Assembly: GCF_002104765.1 (NCBI RefSeq) | Contig: NZ_NCXM01000036.1 | Span: forward strand, 1 to 50,622 | Direction: 5' to 3' | Length of the DNA stretch: 50,622 nt | Source of the DNA: Mycolicibacterium vulneris | Lineage (GTDB): Bacteria > Actinomycetota > Actinomycetes > Mycobacteriales > Mycobacteriaceae | In this document: positions 32,767 through 40,874 of the stretch, one piece after another | How the letters are laid out: each line of letters begins with the position of its first letter | How positions within the stretch are numbered: position 1 is the first letter of the stretch | Made by a program: the position numbers and the translations under genes | The notes under the pieces: model-generated | Databases searched by the model: none | What the model was told of the DNA's origin: nothing | Seen by the model: only the letters and a program-made list of their open reading frames with translations

Positions 32767-33698
32767 TGGCGATCGCGGACTTTCAGCTGCGCAGCGTCCC
32801 GCTGCTGTCGCGGGTGGGCGCCGACCGCGCCGATCAGCTGCGCACCGACGTCGAGGCGGCCGCCGCCGGCTGGGCGGATGCGGCGCTGCTGCGGGTGGAT
32901 TCGCGCAACCAGGTGCTGGTCGCCAACGGCCGGGTGGTGCTCGGCGCCGCCGCCGAAGTGGGCGACAAGCCGCCGTCGGAGGCGGTGTTTCTGGGGCGCA
33001 TCGAGGACGGCCGCCACGTCTGGGGCATCCGCGGCGCGCTGCAGGCTCCGGACGATCCGACCGCGCACGCCGAGGTGGTGAACCTGCGCAGTCTCGGCCC
33101 AATTTTCGACGACACCAGCAGCCAGCTGGTGTCCGCGGCCGTCGCGCTGCTCAATTGGCATGAGAAGGCGCGCTTCAGCTCCGTGGACGGTTCGCCGACA
33201 AGGCCCGCCCGGGCGGGCTGGTCGCGCATCAACCCGGTAACCGGTCACGAGGAGTTCCCGCGAATCGACCCGGCGGTGATCTGCCTGGTCCACGACGGCG
33301 GTGACCGCGCGGTGCTGGCCCGCCAGGCGGTGTGGCCGGAGCGGATGTTCTCACTGCTGGCCGGATTCGTCGAGGCCGGTGAGTCTTTCGAGGTGTGCGT
33401 CGCCAGGGAGATTCGCGAGGAGATCGGGCTGACCGTCCGCGACGTGCGATACCTGGGCAGTCAGCCGTGGCCGTTCCCGCGCTCGCTGATGGTCGGCTTC
33501 CACGCCGTCGCCGACCCGGCCGAAGAATTCTCGTTCAACGACGGCGAGATCGCCGAGGCGGCGTGGTTCACGCGCGACGAGGTGCGCACCGCACTCGCGG
33601 CCGGGGACTGGTCCAGCTCGTCGGAGTCGAATCTTCTTCTGCCCGGGTCGATCTCGATCGCCCGCGTGATCATCGAATCCTGGGCCGCGATCGACTGA
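32766..33698 (+). CDS. nudC: NADH pyrophosphatase / RNA deNADding enzyme NudC
   Basis: 310 residues. The Nudix box GFVEAGESFEVCVAREIREEIGL is followed by SQPWPFPRS, the array that marks NADH pyrophosphatases, with the first Pro of that array at residue 234. The zinc-ribbon cysteines of E. coli NudC are absent; the corresponding stretch reads SSVDGSPTRPARAGWSRINP, as I recall for other mycobacteria. It splits NAD(H) to NMN(H) and AMP and can remove NAD caps from RNA. Start and stop overlap (TGATG) with the channel gene. Confidence 0.95.
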   Translation: MAIADFQLRSVPLLSRVGADRADQLRTDVEAAAAGWADAALLRVDSRNQVLVANGRVVLGAAAEVGDKPPSEAVFLGRIEDGRHVWGIRGALQAPDDPTAHAEVVNLRSLGPIFDDTSSQLVSAAVALLNWHEKARFSSVDGSPTRPARAGWSRINPVTGHEEFPRIDPAVICLVHDGGDRAVLARQAVWPERMFSLLAGFVEAGESFEVCVAREIREEIGLTVRDVRYLGSQPWPFPRSLMVGFHAVADPAEEFSFNDGEIAEAAWFTRDEVRTALAAGDWSSSSESNLLLPGSISIARVIIESWAAID

Positions 33699-33705
33699 CC
33701 GGTGC

Positions 33706-33960
33706 CTAGTTGCCGGCCTCGGCCAGCTTCGCCTTCACCTGGGCGGCGCTCGGATTGGTCAGCGTCGACCCGTCGGCGAATTTCACCGTCGGAACCGTCC
33801 TGTTGCCGCCGTTGACCGAGCTGACGAAATCAGCGGCCGCCGCGTCGTGCTCGATGTCGACCGCCTCGTAGGGAATGCCGTTGGACTTGAGCACGGTCAT
33901 GAGCCGATGGCAGTAGCCACACCAGGAGGTGGTGTAGACGGTGAGCGGGGCAGAGGTCAT
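33706..33960 (-). CDS. mrx1: mycoredoxin-1
   Basis: 84 residues of glutaredoxin fold: YTTSWCGYCHRL with Cys14 and Cys17, cis-Pro loop RTVPTVKFADGS. It matches Rv3198A, mycoredoxin-1, which reduces mycothiol-mixed disulfides using mycothiol. The ATG at 33960 has no ribosome site but is preceded at leaderless distance by a SigH-like promoter (33966–33994). That would place it under the sigma factor encoded at 5191. It is convergent to nudC, leaving a 7-bp gap. Confidence 0.95.
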   Translation of the reverse strand: MTSAPLTVYTTSWCGYCHRLMTVLKSNGIPYEAVDIEHDAAAADFVSSVNGGNRTVPTVKFADGSTLTNPSAAQVKAKLAEAGN

Positions 33961-33965
33961 AGCCC

Positions 33966-33994
33966 GTTAACGTAGCCCGGCGACGATGCATTCC
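33966..33994 (-). promoter_or_regulatory. candidate SigH promoter of mrx1
   Basis: On the minus strand GGAATG (33989–33994) and GTTAAC (33966–33971) are 17 bp apart, matching the SigH pattern. The -10 ends 5 nt before the mrx1 ATG, so the transcript could be leaderless. The -35 lies inside a 27-nt direct repeat whose second copy (34029–34055) has no matching -10. SigH/SigR control of mycoredoxin is plausible from related actinobacteria; it is inferred here. Confidence 0.5.
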
Positions 33995-34055
33995 GCGCAG
34001 CGGGATGCGGAGGAGTGGGCGATCGGGTGTAGCCCGGCGACGATGCATTCCGCGC
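33972..34055. repeat. 27-nt direct repeat, two copies 57 bp apart
   Basis: The identical 27-nt sequence beginning GTAGCCCGGCGACGATG is present at 33972–33998 and 34029–34055. A related 16-nt piece (one base shorter internally) is at 39437–39452 in the island near the P450 gene. This is a dispersed intergenic repeat family distinct from the 55–56-bp hairpin elements. Confidence 0.75.
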
Positions 34056-34188
34056 CGGGGGTAGGGCCAAGCCACGCACCGGCGAGGGGAGCGGGATCCG
34101 CCGACTCGCCGGGGCGACACGCCCAGCCTGCCGATTAAGGCGTGGCGATGCCCCGGGTTTGTCGGCGACCGCTGCCAAGATGGACGCC

Positions 34189-36288
34189 ATGCCGACGGTC
34201 GCCGATCCTTTGACAGCCGGGCTGGACGACGAGCAGCGCGAAGCCGTGCTGGCTCCCCGCGGCCCGGTCTGTGTGCTCGCCGGCGCCGGAACGGGAAAGA
34301 CCCGCACCATCACGCACCGGATCGCCCAGCTGGTCGCCAGCGGTCACGTCGCGGCCGGTCAGGTGCTGGCCGTCACGTTCACCCAGCGGGCAGCGGGGGA
34401 GATGCGCTCGAGGTTGCGGATGATCGACTCCGCCGCGGGCGCGGACACCACCGTCGGCGCGGTCTCGGCCCTGACGTTCCACGCGGCCGCCCACCGGCAG
34501 CTGCGGTACTTCTGGCCGCGGGTGGTCGGCGACACCGGGTGGCAGCTGCTGGACAGCAAGTTCGCCGTCGTCGCCCGGGCCGCCGGCCGCGCCCGGATTA
34601 ACGCCAGCACCGACGACGTGCGCGACCTGGCCGGCGAGATCGAGTGGGCCAAAGCGTCGCTGATCGGGCCCGAGGAATACCCGGCCGCGGTCGCCGCCGC
34701 CGCGCGGGACATCCCCTTGGACGCCGCCCGGGTCGCCACCGTCTACACCGCCTACGAGGCGCTCAAGGCCCGCGGAGACAACGTGACCCTGCTCGACTTC
34801 GACGACCTGCTGCTGCACACCGCGGCCGCGATCGAGAACGATCCCGCGGTGGCCGAGGAGTTCCGGGACCGCTACCGCTGCTTCGTCGTCGACGAATACC
34901 AGGACGTCACGCCGTTGCAGCAGCGGGTGCTCGCGGCGTGGCTCGGCGATCGCGATGACCTGACCGTGGTGGGCGACGCCAACCAGACCATCTATTCGTT
35001 CACCGGGGCCTCGCCGCGTTTCCTGCTCGACTTCTCCCGCCGGTTCCCCGACGCCACCGTGGTGCGCCTGGAACGCGACTACCGCTCCACCCCGCAGGTG
35101 GTGTCGCTGGCCAACCAGGTGATCGCCGCGGCCCGCGGCCGGGTCGCCGGCAGCAAGCTGCACCTGGTGGGTCAGCGGGCGCCCGGTCCGGCGCCGACGT
35201 TCCACGAGCACCCAGACGAACCGGCCGAGGCCGGCGCGGTCGCGGCGTCGATCAAACGGCTCATCGAATCCGGCACCCCGCCGTCGGAGATCGCAGTGCT
35301 GTACCGGGTCAACGCGCAATCGGAGATCTACGAGGAGGCGTTGACCGAGGCCGGCATCGCCTATCAGGTTCGCGGTGGCGAGGGCTTCTTCAACCGCCAG
35401 GAGATCAAGCAGGCCCTGCTGGCGCTGCATCGGGCCGCCGAGCGCGGTGCCGAAGGGCCGTTACCCGACGTGGTTCGGGCGATCCTGGAACCGCTGGGGC
35501 TGACGGCCGAGGAACCCGTCGGCACCCGCGCCCGGGAGCGATGGGAGGCGCTGACCGCGCTGGCCGAGCTGGTCGACGACGAGGTGGCGCAGCGTCCGCA
35601 ACTGGAACTCCCGGGGCTGGTGGCCGAGCTGCGGACGCGCGCCGACTCGCGGCACCCACCGGTGGTGCAGGGCGTTGCGCTGGCGTCGCTGCACGCCGCC
35701 AAGGGACTCGAGTGGGACGCGGTGTTTCTGGTCGGCCTAGCCGACGGCACGCTGCCCATCTCGCACGCGTTGGCGCACGGCGCCGAGAGCGAGGCGGTCG
35801 AAGAGGAGCGGCGGCTGCTCTACGTCGGAATCACTAGGGCCCGAATACATTTGGGGCTCAGTTGGGCGCTGGCCCGCAGCCCGGGTGGGCGCCAGAGCCG
35901 CAAGCCGTCGCGCTTCCTCAACGGCATCGCGCCCCAGGCGCGGGCCGACGCGGCGCCGAACAAGTCCCGACGCAACCGGGGCACCGCGACCCGCTGCCGA
36001 ATCTGCAACAACAACCTGACCACCCCGGCCGCCGTCATGCTGCGCCGCTGCGAGACCTGCGCCGGCGACGTCGACGAGGACCTGTTGCTGCGGCTCAAGG
36101 CCTGGCGGCTGGACATTGCCAAGGAGCAGAAGGTGCCCGCCTACGTGGTCTTCACCGACAACACGCTGATCGCCATCGCCGAGTTGCGTCCCGGCGACGA
36201 GGACGCGCTGATCGCGATTCCGGGCATCGGCGCCCGCAAGCTGGAGCAGTACGGCTCCGACGTGTTGGAACTGGTCCGCGGGCGCTGA
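34189..36288 (+). CDS. uvrD2: DNA helicase UvrD2 (with zinc and HRDC domains)
   Basis: 699 residues. A UvrD/Rep motor: GAGTGKTRT near residues 28–36, VTFTQRAAGEM, VVDEYQDVTPLQQ, GDANQTIYSFTGAS, LHAAKGLEWDAVFLVG and RRLLYVGITRAR. Unique to UvrD2 are a tetracysteine zinc motif, Cys603/606/621/624 (CRIC–14–CETC), and a C-terminal HRDC domain ending GARKLEQYGSDVLELVRGR. The mycobacterial protein is essential and unwinds DNA 3' to 5'. ATG 34189 gives the family length; TTG 34159 and ATG 34180 are in frame. Confidence 0.94.
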   Translation: MPTVADPLTAGLDDEQREAVLAPRGPVCVLAGAGTGKTRTITHRIAQLVASGHVAAGQVLAVTFTQRAAGEMRSRLRMIDSAAGADTTVGAVSALTFHAAAHRQLRYFWPRVVGDTGWQLLDSKFAVVARAAGRARINASTDDVRDLAGEIEWAKASLIGPEEYPAAVAAAARDIPLDAARVATVYTAYEALKARGDNVTLLDFDDLLLHTAAAIENDPAVAEEFRDRYRCFVVDEYQDVTPLQQRVLAAWLGDRDDLTVVGDANQTIYSFTGASPRFLLDFSRRFPDATVVRLERDYRSTPQVVSLANQVIAAARGRVAGSKLHLVGQRAPGPAPTFHEHPDEPAEAGAVAASIKRLIESGTPPSEIAVLYRVNAQSEIYEEALTEAGIAYQVRGGEGFFNRQEIKQALLALHRAAERGAEGPLPDVVRAILEPLGLTAEEPVGTRARERWEALTALAELVDDEVAQRPQLELPGLVAELRTRADSRHPPVVQGVALASLHAAKGLEWDAVFLVGLADGTLPISHALAHGAESEAVEEERRLLYVGITRARIHLGLSWALARSPGGRQSRKPSRFLNGIAPQARADAAPNKSRRNRGTATRCRICNNNLTTPAAVMLRRCETCAGDVDEDLLLRLKAWRLDIAKEQKVPAYVVFTDNTLIAIAELRPGDEDALIAIPGIGARKLEQYGSDVLELVRGR

Positions 36289-36308
36289 CGGATAAACCCG
36301 CTGGTCAG

Positions 36309-36346
36309 AAAACCGGTTGTGGTCACCGGCGGTGACCGTTTACCCT
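36309..36346 (+). promoter_or_regulatory. whiB7 promoter with AT-rich WhiB7 site
   Basis: AAAA at 36309–36312, then -35-like TTGTGG (36317–36322), an 18-bp spacer and -10 TACCCT (36341–36346). An A-rich motif just upstream of the -35 is the known binding point of the WhiB7 AT-hook in autoregulation. The spacer contains a perfect inverted repeat GGTCACC-GGC-GGTGACC (36321–36337), an additional possible operator or the tail hairpin of uvrD2. Confidence 0.6.
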
Positions 36347-36388
36347 CGAAACCGCAACTCGGCACTACGGAGAAGGAGGGTGGCCACG

Positions 36389-36547
36389 ATGCTCAGCGAC
36401 GCGTTCGGTGTAGGCGTGGTCTGCGCGGCGCTGGCCGCGGGTACCTCCCATGCCGCACACGCCGCCTCGGCGGCCGCGCGTAAGCATCGCGCCGCCGCCG
36501 CGACCGACGCGTCCGTAGATGTCGGAGGCCCACCGAAGGCAAGGTAA
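36389..36547 (+). CDS. whiB7 leader open reading frame
   Basis: 52 residues (starting MLSDAFGVGVVCAALAAGTS, Ala/His-rich, ending GGPPKAR). GGAGG lies about 9 bases before the ATG. It sits in the roughly 340-nt whiB7 leader, where other mycobacteria have an upstream frame whose translation controls a terminator: stalled ribosomes under antibiotics favour antitermination. It ends 24 bases before the terminator-like hairpin at 36571. The peptide itself may not matter. Confidence 0.65.
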   Translation: MLSDAFGVGVVCAALAAGTSHAAHAASAAARKHRAAAATDASVDVGGPPKAR

Positions 36548-36570
36548 GCACCAGCCCGGTTTTCTCCCAA

Positions 36571-36674
36571 ATGGCCACGGACCCGAAGTCGCAAGGATCC
36601 GTGGCCATAGTTGTAGGGTCGGCACCTCTTCGACCTGGTCCGGATCACTGCCAAAGGACAGCAACCAGACCAGG
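36571..36674 (+). promoter_or_regulatory. whiB7 attenuator hairpins
   Basis: A perfect 11-bp stem ATGGCCACGGA (36571–36581) with TCCGTGGCCAT (36598–36608) is followed by AGTTGT, and a second stem CCTGGTC (36634–36640) with GACCAGG (36668–36674) precedes the whiB7 ribosome site. This is the layout of the known whiB7 transcription attenuator, in which translation-inhibiting antibiotics permit read-through into whiB7. Confidence 0.7.
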
Positions 36675-36690
36675 AAGTAGGTGGTAGGAC

Positions 36691-36963
36691 ATGTCCGCAC
36701 CGACAGTCCCCAGACAAGCCCTGCCGTGCCACGTCGGCGATCCCGACCTGTGGTTCGCTGACACCCCGGCCGATCTCGAGCGGGCCAAGACGCTCTGCAC
36801 CAGCTGCCCGGTCCGGCGCCAGTGCCTGGCGGCCGCGTTGGAACGCGCCGAACCGTGGGGTGTGTGGGGCGGCGAGATCATCGACCGCGGTTCGGTACTG
36901 AGCTTCAAACGGCCCCGCGGGCGTCCCCGCAAGGACGGCAGACAAGCCGGGGCCGCCGCCTAG
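36691..36963 (+). CDS. whiB7: antibiotic-resistance regulator WhiB7
   Basis: 90 residues. Iron-sulfur cysteines Cys13, Cys36, Cys39 and Cys45, the G-V-W-G-G turn at 57–61 and a C-terminal AT-hook RPRGRPRK at 74–81 identify WhiB7 (Rv3197A). With SigA it activates intrinsic drug-resistance genes (tap, erm, eis in M. tuberculosis) in response to ribosome inhibitors, and itself. The long leader with its own frame and hairpins precedes it. It is convergent to the ABC1 kinase gene, 10 bp away. Confidence 0.97.
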   Translation: MSAPTVPRQALPCHVGDPDLWFADTPADLERAKTLCTSCPVRRQCLAAALERAEPWGVWGGEIIDRGSVLSFKRPRGRPRKDGRQAGAAA

Positions 36964-36973
36964 AACGCCGGAG

Positions 36974-38317
36974 CTAGATGACGGCGTTGTCGGGTTCGGC
37001 GAACCCGGGCACCAGCTCTTCCGAGAGCGCCTTGATCGCCACGTGCGCATCCAGCTGGCACAGGATCGCGGCCACTGACATGATCACCCGCATCGGGATG
37101 ACCAGTTTGGGGGGCAGGTCCATCTGCCGCGCGGTCCGGATCTGCGACACCGACCGATCGATCTCGATGGCTGACATCTTCTGCAGCCACTTACGGGTGT
37201 AGTGGAAGACCTCGACCTCGATCGGTTCGACGTACTGGCGCAGCATGTCGTCGATGTCGCGCACCGACACCTGCTGGCCCTTCTGGATGAACCCGGCCTT
37301 CTCCATCGTCGGCAGCAGTAGGTCGTAGTTCTTGTCGCGGGCCAGCCGGATGCTCATACCGAGCTCGATCGGCAAGCCGCCGGGCAGTGCGGCCACGGCG
37401 CCGAAGTCGATCACACCCATGCGGCCATCGGGAAGCAGCATGAAGTTGCCCGGGTGGGCGTCGCCGTGCAGCATGCCCAGCCGGCGCGGCGCGTCGAAGG
37501 TGAGCTCGAGCAGCCGGGTGCCGACCAGATCGCGCTGCTCGACGGTGCCGTGCCGGATGATCTCGGCCATCGGGGTGCCCTGCATCCACTCCTGGATCAC
37601 CACTTTCGGCGCACTGGCCACGATGCGCGGCACCGCGAAGTGCGGGTGGTCCTGATACGCCTTGGCGAAGGCGCGCTGGTTCTCGGCCTCCAGCCGGTAG
37701 TCCAGCTCCATCTCGGTGCGCTCGATCAGCTCGTCGACGACGCCCTGGACGTCGGCGCCCGGCGCGAGCTGCTTGAACACACCGACCAGCCGCTGCATGG
37801 TCTTGAGGTCGGCCCGCAGCGCCTCGTCGGCGCCGGGGTACTGGATCTTGACCGCCACCTCGCGGCCGTCGGCCCAGACGCCCTTGTGGACCTGGCCGAT
37901 GCTGGCCGAGGCCACCGGGGTGTCGTCAAAGGAGCTGAACCGGTCGCGCCACTTGGTGCCCAGCTGGGCGTCGAGCACCCGGTGCACCTTGGCGGCGGGC
38001 AGCGGCGGGGCGTCCTTTTGCAGCTTGGTCAGCGCTTCGCGGTACGGCTCGCCGAACTCTTCGGGAATGGCGGCTTCGAGCACCGAGAGGGCCTGGCCCA
38101 CCTTCATCGCACCGCCCTTCAGCTCGCCCAAGACGGTGAACAGTTGGTGGGCGGCCTTTTCCAGAAGCTCGGCCTGGACCTCGTCCCTGGACTTTCCGGT
38201 TAGCCGTTTACCGAATCCGATCGCCGCCCGGCCGGCGAATCCGACCGGAATGCTGGCCAGCTTCGCGTTCCGCGCAGCACGGCCCCGTTTGATGTCAGAC
38301 ACGTACCCATCATCCAT
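36974..38317 (-). CDS. ABC1/UbiB-family atypical kinase (Rv3197)
   Basis: 447 residues, the M. tuberculosis length. The ABC1 signatures are KxGQ-type KGGAMKVGQALS, the Ala-rich loop TPVASASIGQVHKG, AVKIQYPGA, catalytic HGDAHPGNFML and VIDFGAVA. These atypical kinases/ATPases act in isoprenoid-lipid or quinone metabolism; in mycobacteria Rv3197 is reported in the WhiB7 regulon and linked to macrolide tolerance. The position beside whiB7 fits that. ATG 38317 is chosen from family alignment. Confidence 0.9.
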   Translation of the reverse strand: MDDGYVSDIKRGRAARNAKLASIPVGFAGRAAIGFGKRLTGKSRDEVQAELLEKAAHQLFTVLGELKGGAMKVGQALSVLEAAIPEEFGEPYREALTKLQKDAPPLPAAKVHRVLDAQLGTKWRDRFSSFDDTPVASASIGQVHKGVWADGREVAVKIQYPGADEALRADLKTMQRLVGVFKQLAPGADVQGVVDELIERTEMELDYRLEAENQRAFAKAYQDHPHFAVPRIVASAPKVVIQEWMQGTPMAEIIRHGTVEQRDLVGTRLLELTFDAPRRLGMLHGDAHPGNFMLLPDGRMGVIDFGAVAALPGGLPIELGMSIRLARDKNYDLLLPTMEKAGFIQKGQQVSVRDIDDMLRQYVEPIEVEVFHYTRKWLQKMSAIEIDRSVSQIRTARQMDLPPKLVIPMRVIMSVAAILCQLDAHVAIKALSEELVPGFAEPDNAVI

Positions 38318-38440
38318 GATGACCAGCGCGATGTGGAGCGATGTCGACAACGCACGTTGTCACGCTAATTAACGGGCTGGTCAACGGGACTCGATCGCGA
38401 ATGTGGCCTTCACTACAGCACGTCGACTCGTGCACCGGGG

Positions 38441-39316
38441 TCAGCACGAGCACAGCGGGTGTTTGGCCCATGGCCGCGTGACGAGCGCGCCGGTGTGCAG
38501 GTCGAATTCCAGGGTCGCGTTCAGCGTCGGGGGCGGTGCCGGTTCGGCCGCCGCTTCCTGCCCGTGCACGGCCGCGATCACCCGGTTCACCTGGCTGAGC
38601 GCGAGCGCCGCCGTCGCCAGCACGGTGGCCCGATCGGCGACGCCGACGGTCTCGCGCAGCTGCGCGCAGATGGCCGGCCACGCCGCGTCGCGGTCGCGGC
38701 GATGCAGGTCCGCGCAGCCCAGGCAGCTGGTCACGCCGGGAATCACCAGTGGGCCCACCAGCCCGATGCCGTCGCGCACCCGCACCGGCAGATGCGCGAC
38801 GCCCTGGTGGTGCAGGTCGCGCACCATGCGCGGGTCGGCGACCAGGAAGTCCGACAACACCACCAGATCAACGTCGTCGGCCGACACCGCGGCGTGCGGT
38901 TGGCTGCTGTGCGCGATCCGGGCGCCCGAGCAGCGCAACGTCTCCACCAGAAGCTCGGACAGCGGCCCGCGGCCGTGGATCCGCACCGAGGCCGCGCGGG
39001 CGCGCGGCCTACCGCATTCGGTGGCTACCCTGGCATCGACCAATTGCGCGACCAGGGTCCGCAGGCCATCGGCGTCGGTCAGGCCGCAATCGAGCGCGCG
39101 GCGCTGCAACTCGGAGAGCGGGGTCGGCGACCACATGGTCCGCAGCAGCGCGGCCAGCTCGGCCGCGCCCAGGCCGCCGGGCGGGCGGACCAGCACCGCG
39201 CGGCGCGGATCCCAGCCCACCTGGACCGCGCCGTCGGGACGCAGCAGTACCGGCAGCGCCGGGTCCAGCGCGTAGAGAGCAGGGGCCGTCTGCGGCATAA
39301 GTTCCGACAGTGCCAC
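38441..39316 (-). CDS. ThiF-like/cyclodehydratase-type zinc protein (Rv3196)
   Basis: 291 residues. It resembles the ocin-ThiF/cyclodehydratase C-protein family (TIGR03882-type): an N-terminal winged-helix-like part, an E1-like Rossmann part (VDLVVLSDFLVADP) and paired zinc cysteines in VTSCLGC and HPLCSC at the very C-terminus. Such proteins bind leader peptides in azole-peptide biosynthesis, but there is no precursor or YcaO gene here, so the role is unknown. The start is GTG 39316; ATG 39298 is an alternative. An 18-nt stretch of it (38722–38739) recurs at 41232–41249. Confidence 0.8.
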   Translation of the reverse strand: MALSELMPQTAPALYALDPALPVLLRPDGAVQVGWDPRRAVLVRPPGGLGAAELAALLRTMWSPTPLSELQRRALDCGLTDADGLRTLVAQLVDARVATECGRPRARAASVRIHGRGPLSELLVETLRCSGARIAHSSQPHAAVSADDVDLVVLSDFLVADPRMVRDLHHQGVAHLPVRVRDGIGLVGPLVIPGVTSCLGCADLHRRDRDAAWPAICAQLRETVGVADRATVLATAALALSQVNRVIAAVHGQEAAAEPAPPPTLNATLEFDLHTGALVTRPWAKHPLCSC

Positions 39317-39334
39317 GCCGCGGGTGACGGCCGA
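39314..39334. repeat. left direct repeat flanking the P450 island
   Basis: CACGCCG followed by CGGGTGACGGCCGA recurs, with one extra G, at 41242–41263. The two copies bracket the 1.9-kb insertion between the Rv3196- and Rv3195-type genes. The left copy includes the GTG start of the former. Confidence 0.65.
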
Positions 39335-39540
39335 CTCGGTTGCTAACAGGACAGGCCGTCAGAGCCGTGGCCCTTGGTGTCGCAGCTGTCGCCGTCCATC
39401 ATGGATGCATTGGCGTCGGCGACAACTGAACGGGGCGTACCCGGCGACGATGTCGAGGGCTCAAGCACCTCCAAGCGCACCGACTATGCGTTGTTCAGCG
39501 GCAATCGAGTGTGAGCTTTCATCGAGATTGTGGACCAGTG

Positions 39541-40485
39541 CTAATCCCTCGTCACGAGCGGCAGCTCCGGCAGCCACAACGAGTTCTGAGTGTTGGGGAA
39601 CCCGGCCACTGGCCGGAAACCGGGAACCGGCCCAACGCGCCCGGCCCGGTCGACCCACTCCTCAACCAGCACGCGCAACACCTGCCGGACGATGTGCCCG
39701 CCACGGCAACGCATAGACCCCGCACCCAAACTCCAGTGCCGGTGCGCCCCAACGCCAATCACAAGATCATCAGTGGACATGGCGTCGCTGCCGTCCCGCT
39801 GCACCGCACCGATACACAACATCACCACCACGCCGGCCGGCAACTCTACCCCCCCGACAGTCGTTGGCTGGGTAGTAAAACGTTGGCAACCCGGCACCAT
39901 CGGCTCCAACCGTAGGACCTCTTCAACGAACCCGCGTATCAGCTCAGGCTGACGTCGAAGCATGTCGCACAATTCGGCGCGCCGTGCCAACTCGAACAAG
40001 TGCCAGCCGGCGTGTTTGAACAAGTTGCGGCACGCCTCGGACAAGACGTGGCCGGACCGCCCATACAGGTGCTCGGCAGGCAATAGCTGCAGGCGCGACA
40101 CGATGTCGAAAAGGGCGCTGGCCATCGGCGTGGTCACGTCGGCCACCGCGTCACCGCCACCAGTGGCTGCGAAACGATCGATCAGCGCGGCGGCGGTTGG
40201 ACGGAAGGCTGCCGCAATCTGGTGAGCCGACTTTGGTGCGAATAGCTGCTGGTGAACCTGGAGCTCGCTCTCGGAGAGAGCACGGGCGGCATCCAATCTT
40301 GGGTCGTCCAGATTTGCTAAGACCTCATCCCGTCCGATGACAAACACCCAGTTTGCCGGTGGATTGCGCAAAACCGGGCCGGCCTGTCGCGCCAATCGCC
40401 AACCCAGGCCACGGTCGGTGCTTAGGGCGGTTCCCGACTCGGCGGGAATGACTGGACAGTCAGTGAGCTTCACATGCCCCCTCAT
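39541..40485 (-). CDS. shortened cytochrome P450
   Basis: 314 residues, about 80 fewer than a bacterial P450. The C-helix region (HQQLFAPKSA), K-helix EEVLRLEPMVPG (ExxR intact) and haem loop LGAGSMRCRGGH with the ligand cysteine are present. The segment between about residues 140 and 165 lacks the F, G and H helices, and the I-helix reads HAGWHLF instead of AGxxT, losing the oxygen-activating Thr. It may bind haem but normal monooxygenation is doubtful; an internally deleted relic still in frame is likely. GC and codon bias look lower than the neighbours, consistent with acquisition. Confidence 0.7.
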   Translation of the reverse strand: MRGHVKLTDCPVIPAESGTALSTDRGLGWRLARQAGPVLRNPPANWVFVIGRDEVLANLDDPRLDAARALSESELQVHQQLFAPKSAHQIAAAFRPTAAALIDRFAATGGGDAVADVTTPMASALFDIVSRLQLLPAEHLYGRSGHVLSEACRNLFKHAGWHLFELARRAELCDMLRRQPELIRGFVEEVLRLEPMVPGCQRFTTQPTTVGGVELPAGVVVMLCIGAVQRDGSDAMSTDDLVIGVGAHRHWSLGAGSMRCRGGHIVRQVLRVLVEEWVDRAGRVGPVPGFRPVAGFPNTQNSLWLPELPLVTRD

Positions 40486-40506
40486 TCACCCGTGTGGCGC
40501 TCGAAG

Positions 40507-40616
40507 TCAGACGTGCTGCGCGTCCGACTCCCAAGGGCGTCGAGGTGGGCGTTCCCGGTTGGGGATGGCCTCGTCGATGCCGCTGGTGTCGCCGCCGATC
40601 ACCCGGTCGATGAAGC
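40507..40616 (-). pseudogene. duplicated 3' end of the zincin-like gene (Rv3195 type)
   Basis: On the minus strand this reads FIDRVIGGDTSGIDEAI, identical to the C-terminal segment of the intact gene at 41266–42630, then diverges to a stop at 40507–40509. At the DNA level about 50 bases match with only a few changes (40562–40614 against 41320–41372). The rest of the gene copy is absent. Confidence 0.75.
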
Positions 40617-40652
40617 GGGGACGGCCGTCAACGTTGAACCGGCCCCTAACCG

Positions 40653-40874
40653 TCAGTGTTGTTCAGCCGGTGCGGGCGGCGGGGGGCACGGCTTGCCGCC
40701 GCGTATTCCGATGATCGTTCCCGACTGCGTGGTTACCGGTCCGACCGTCACGCCGCAGGGCCAGTTGGCCTGGACGCCGGGATCATTCGGGTCGGGATCA
40801 GCTTGCGCGACCCCGGCGCTGGACGCCAGGGTGACTAGCGCCAGCCCCGCAGCAATGATGGTTTGTTTCCGCAT
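40653..40874 (-). CDS. small secreted protein, unknown function
   Basis: 73 residues. A signal peptide (MRKQTIIAAGLALVTLASSA, cleavage after AQA near residue 26) precedes a short Asp/Pro-rich mature chain with two cysteines (WPCG and KPCPPPP). ATG 40874 is used because GAGGTGAGGGAA directly precedes it; a GTG nine bases upstream is in frame. It lies inside the island between the P450 and the intact zincin-like gene. Function is unknown. Confidence 0.65.
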   Translation of the reverse strand: MRKQTIIAAGLALVTLASSAGVAQADPDPNDPGVQANWPCGVTVGPVTTQSGTIIGIRGGKPCPPPPAPAEQH

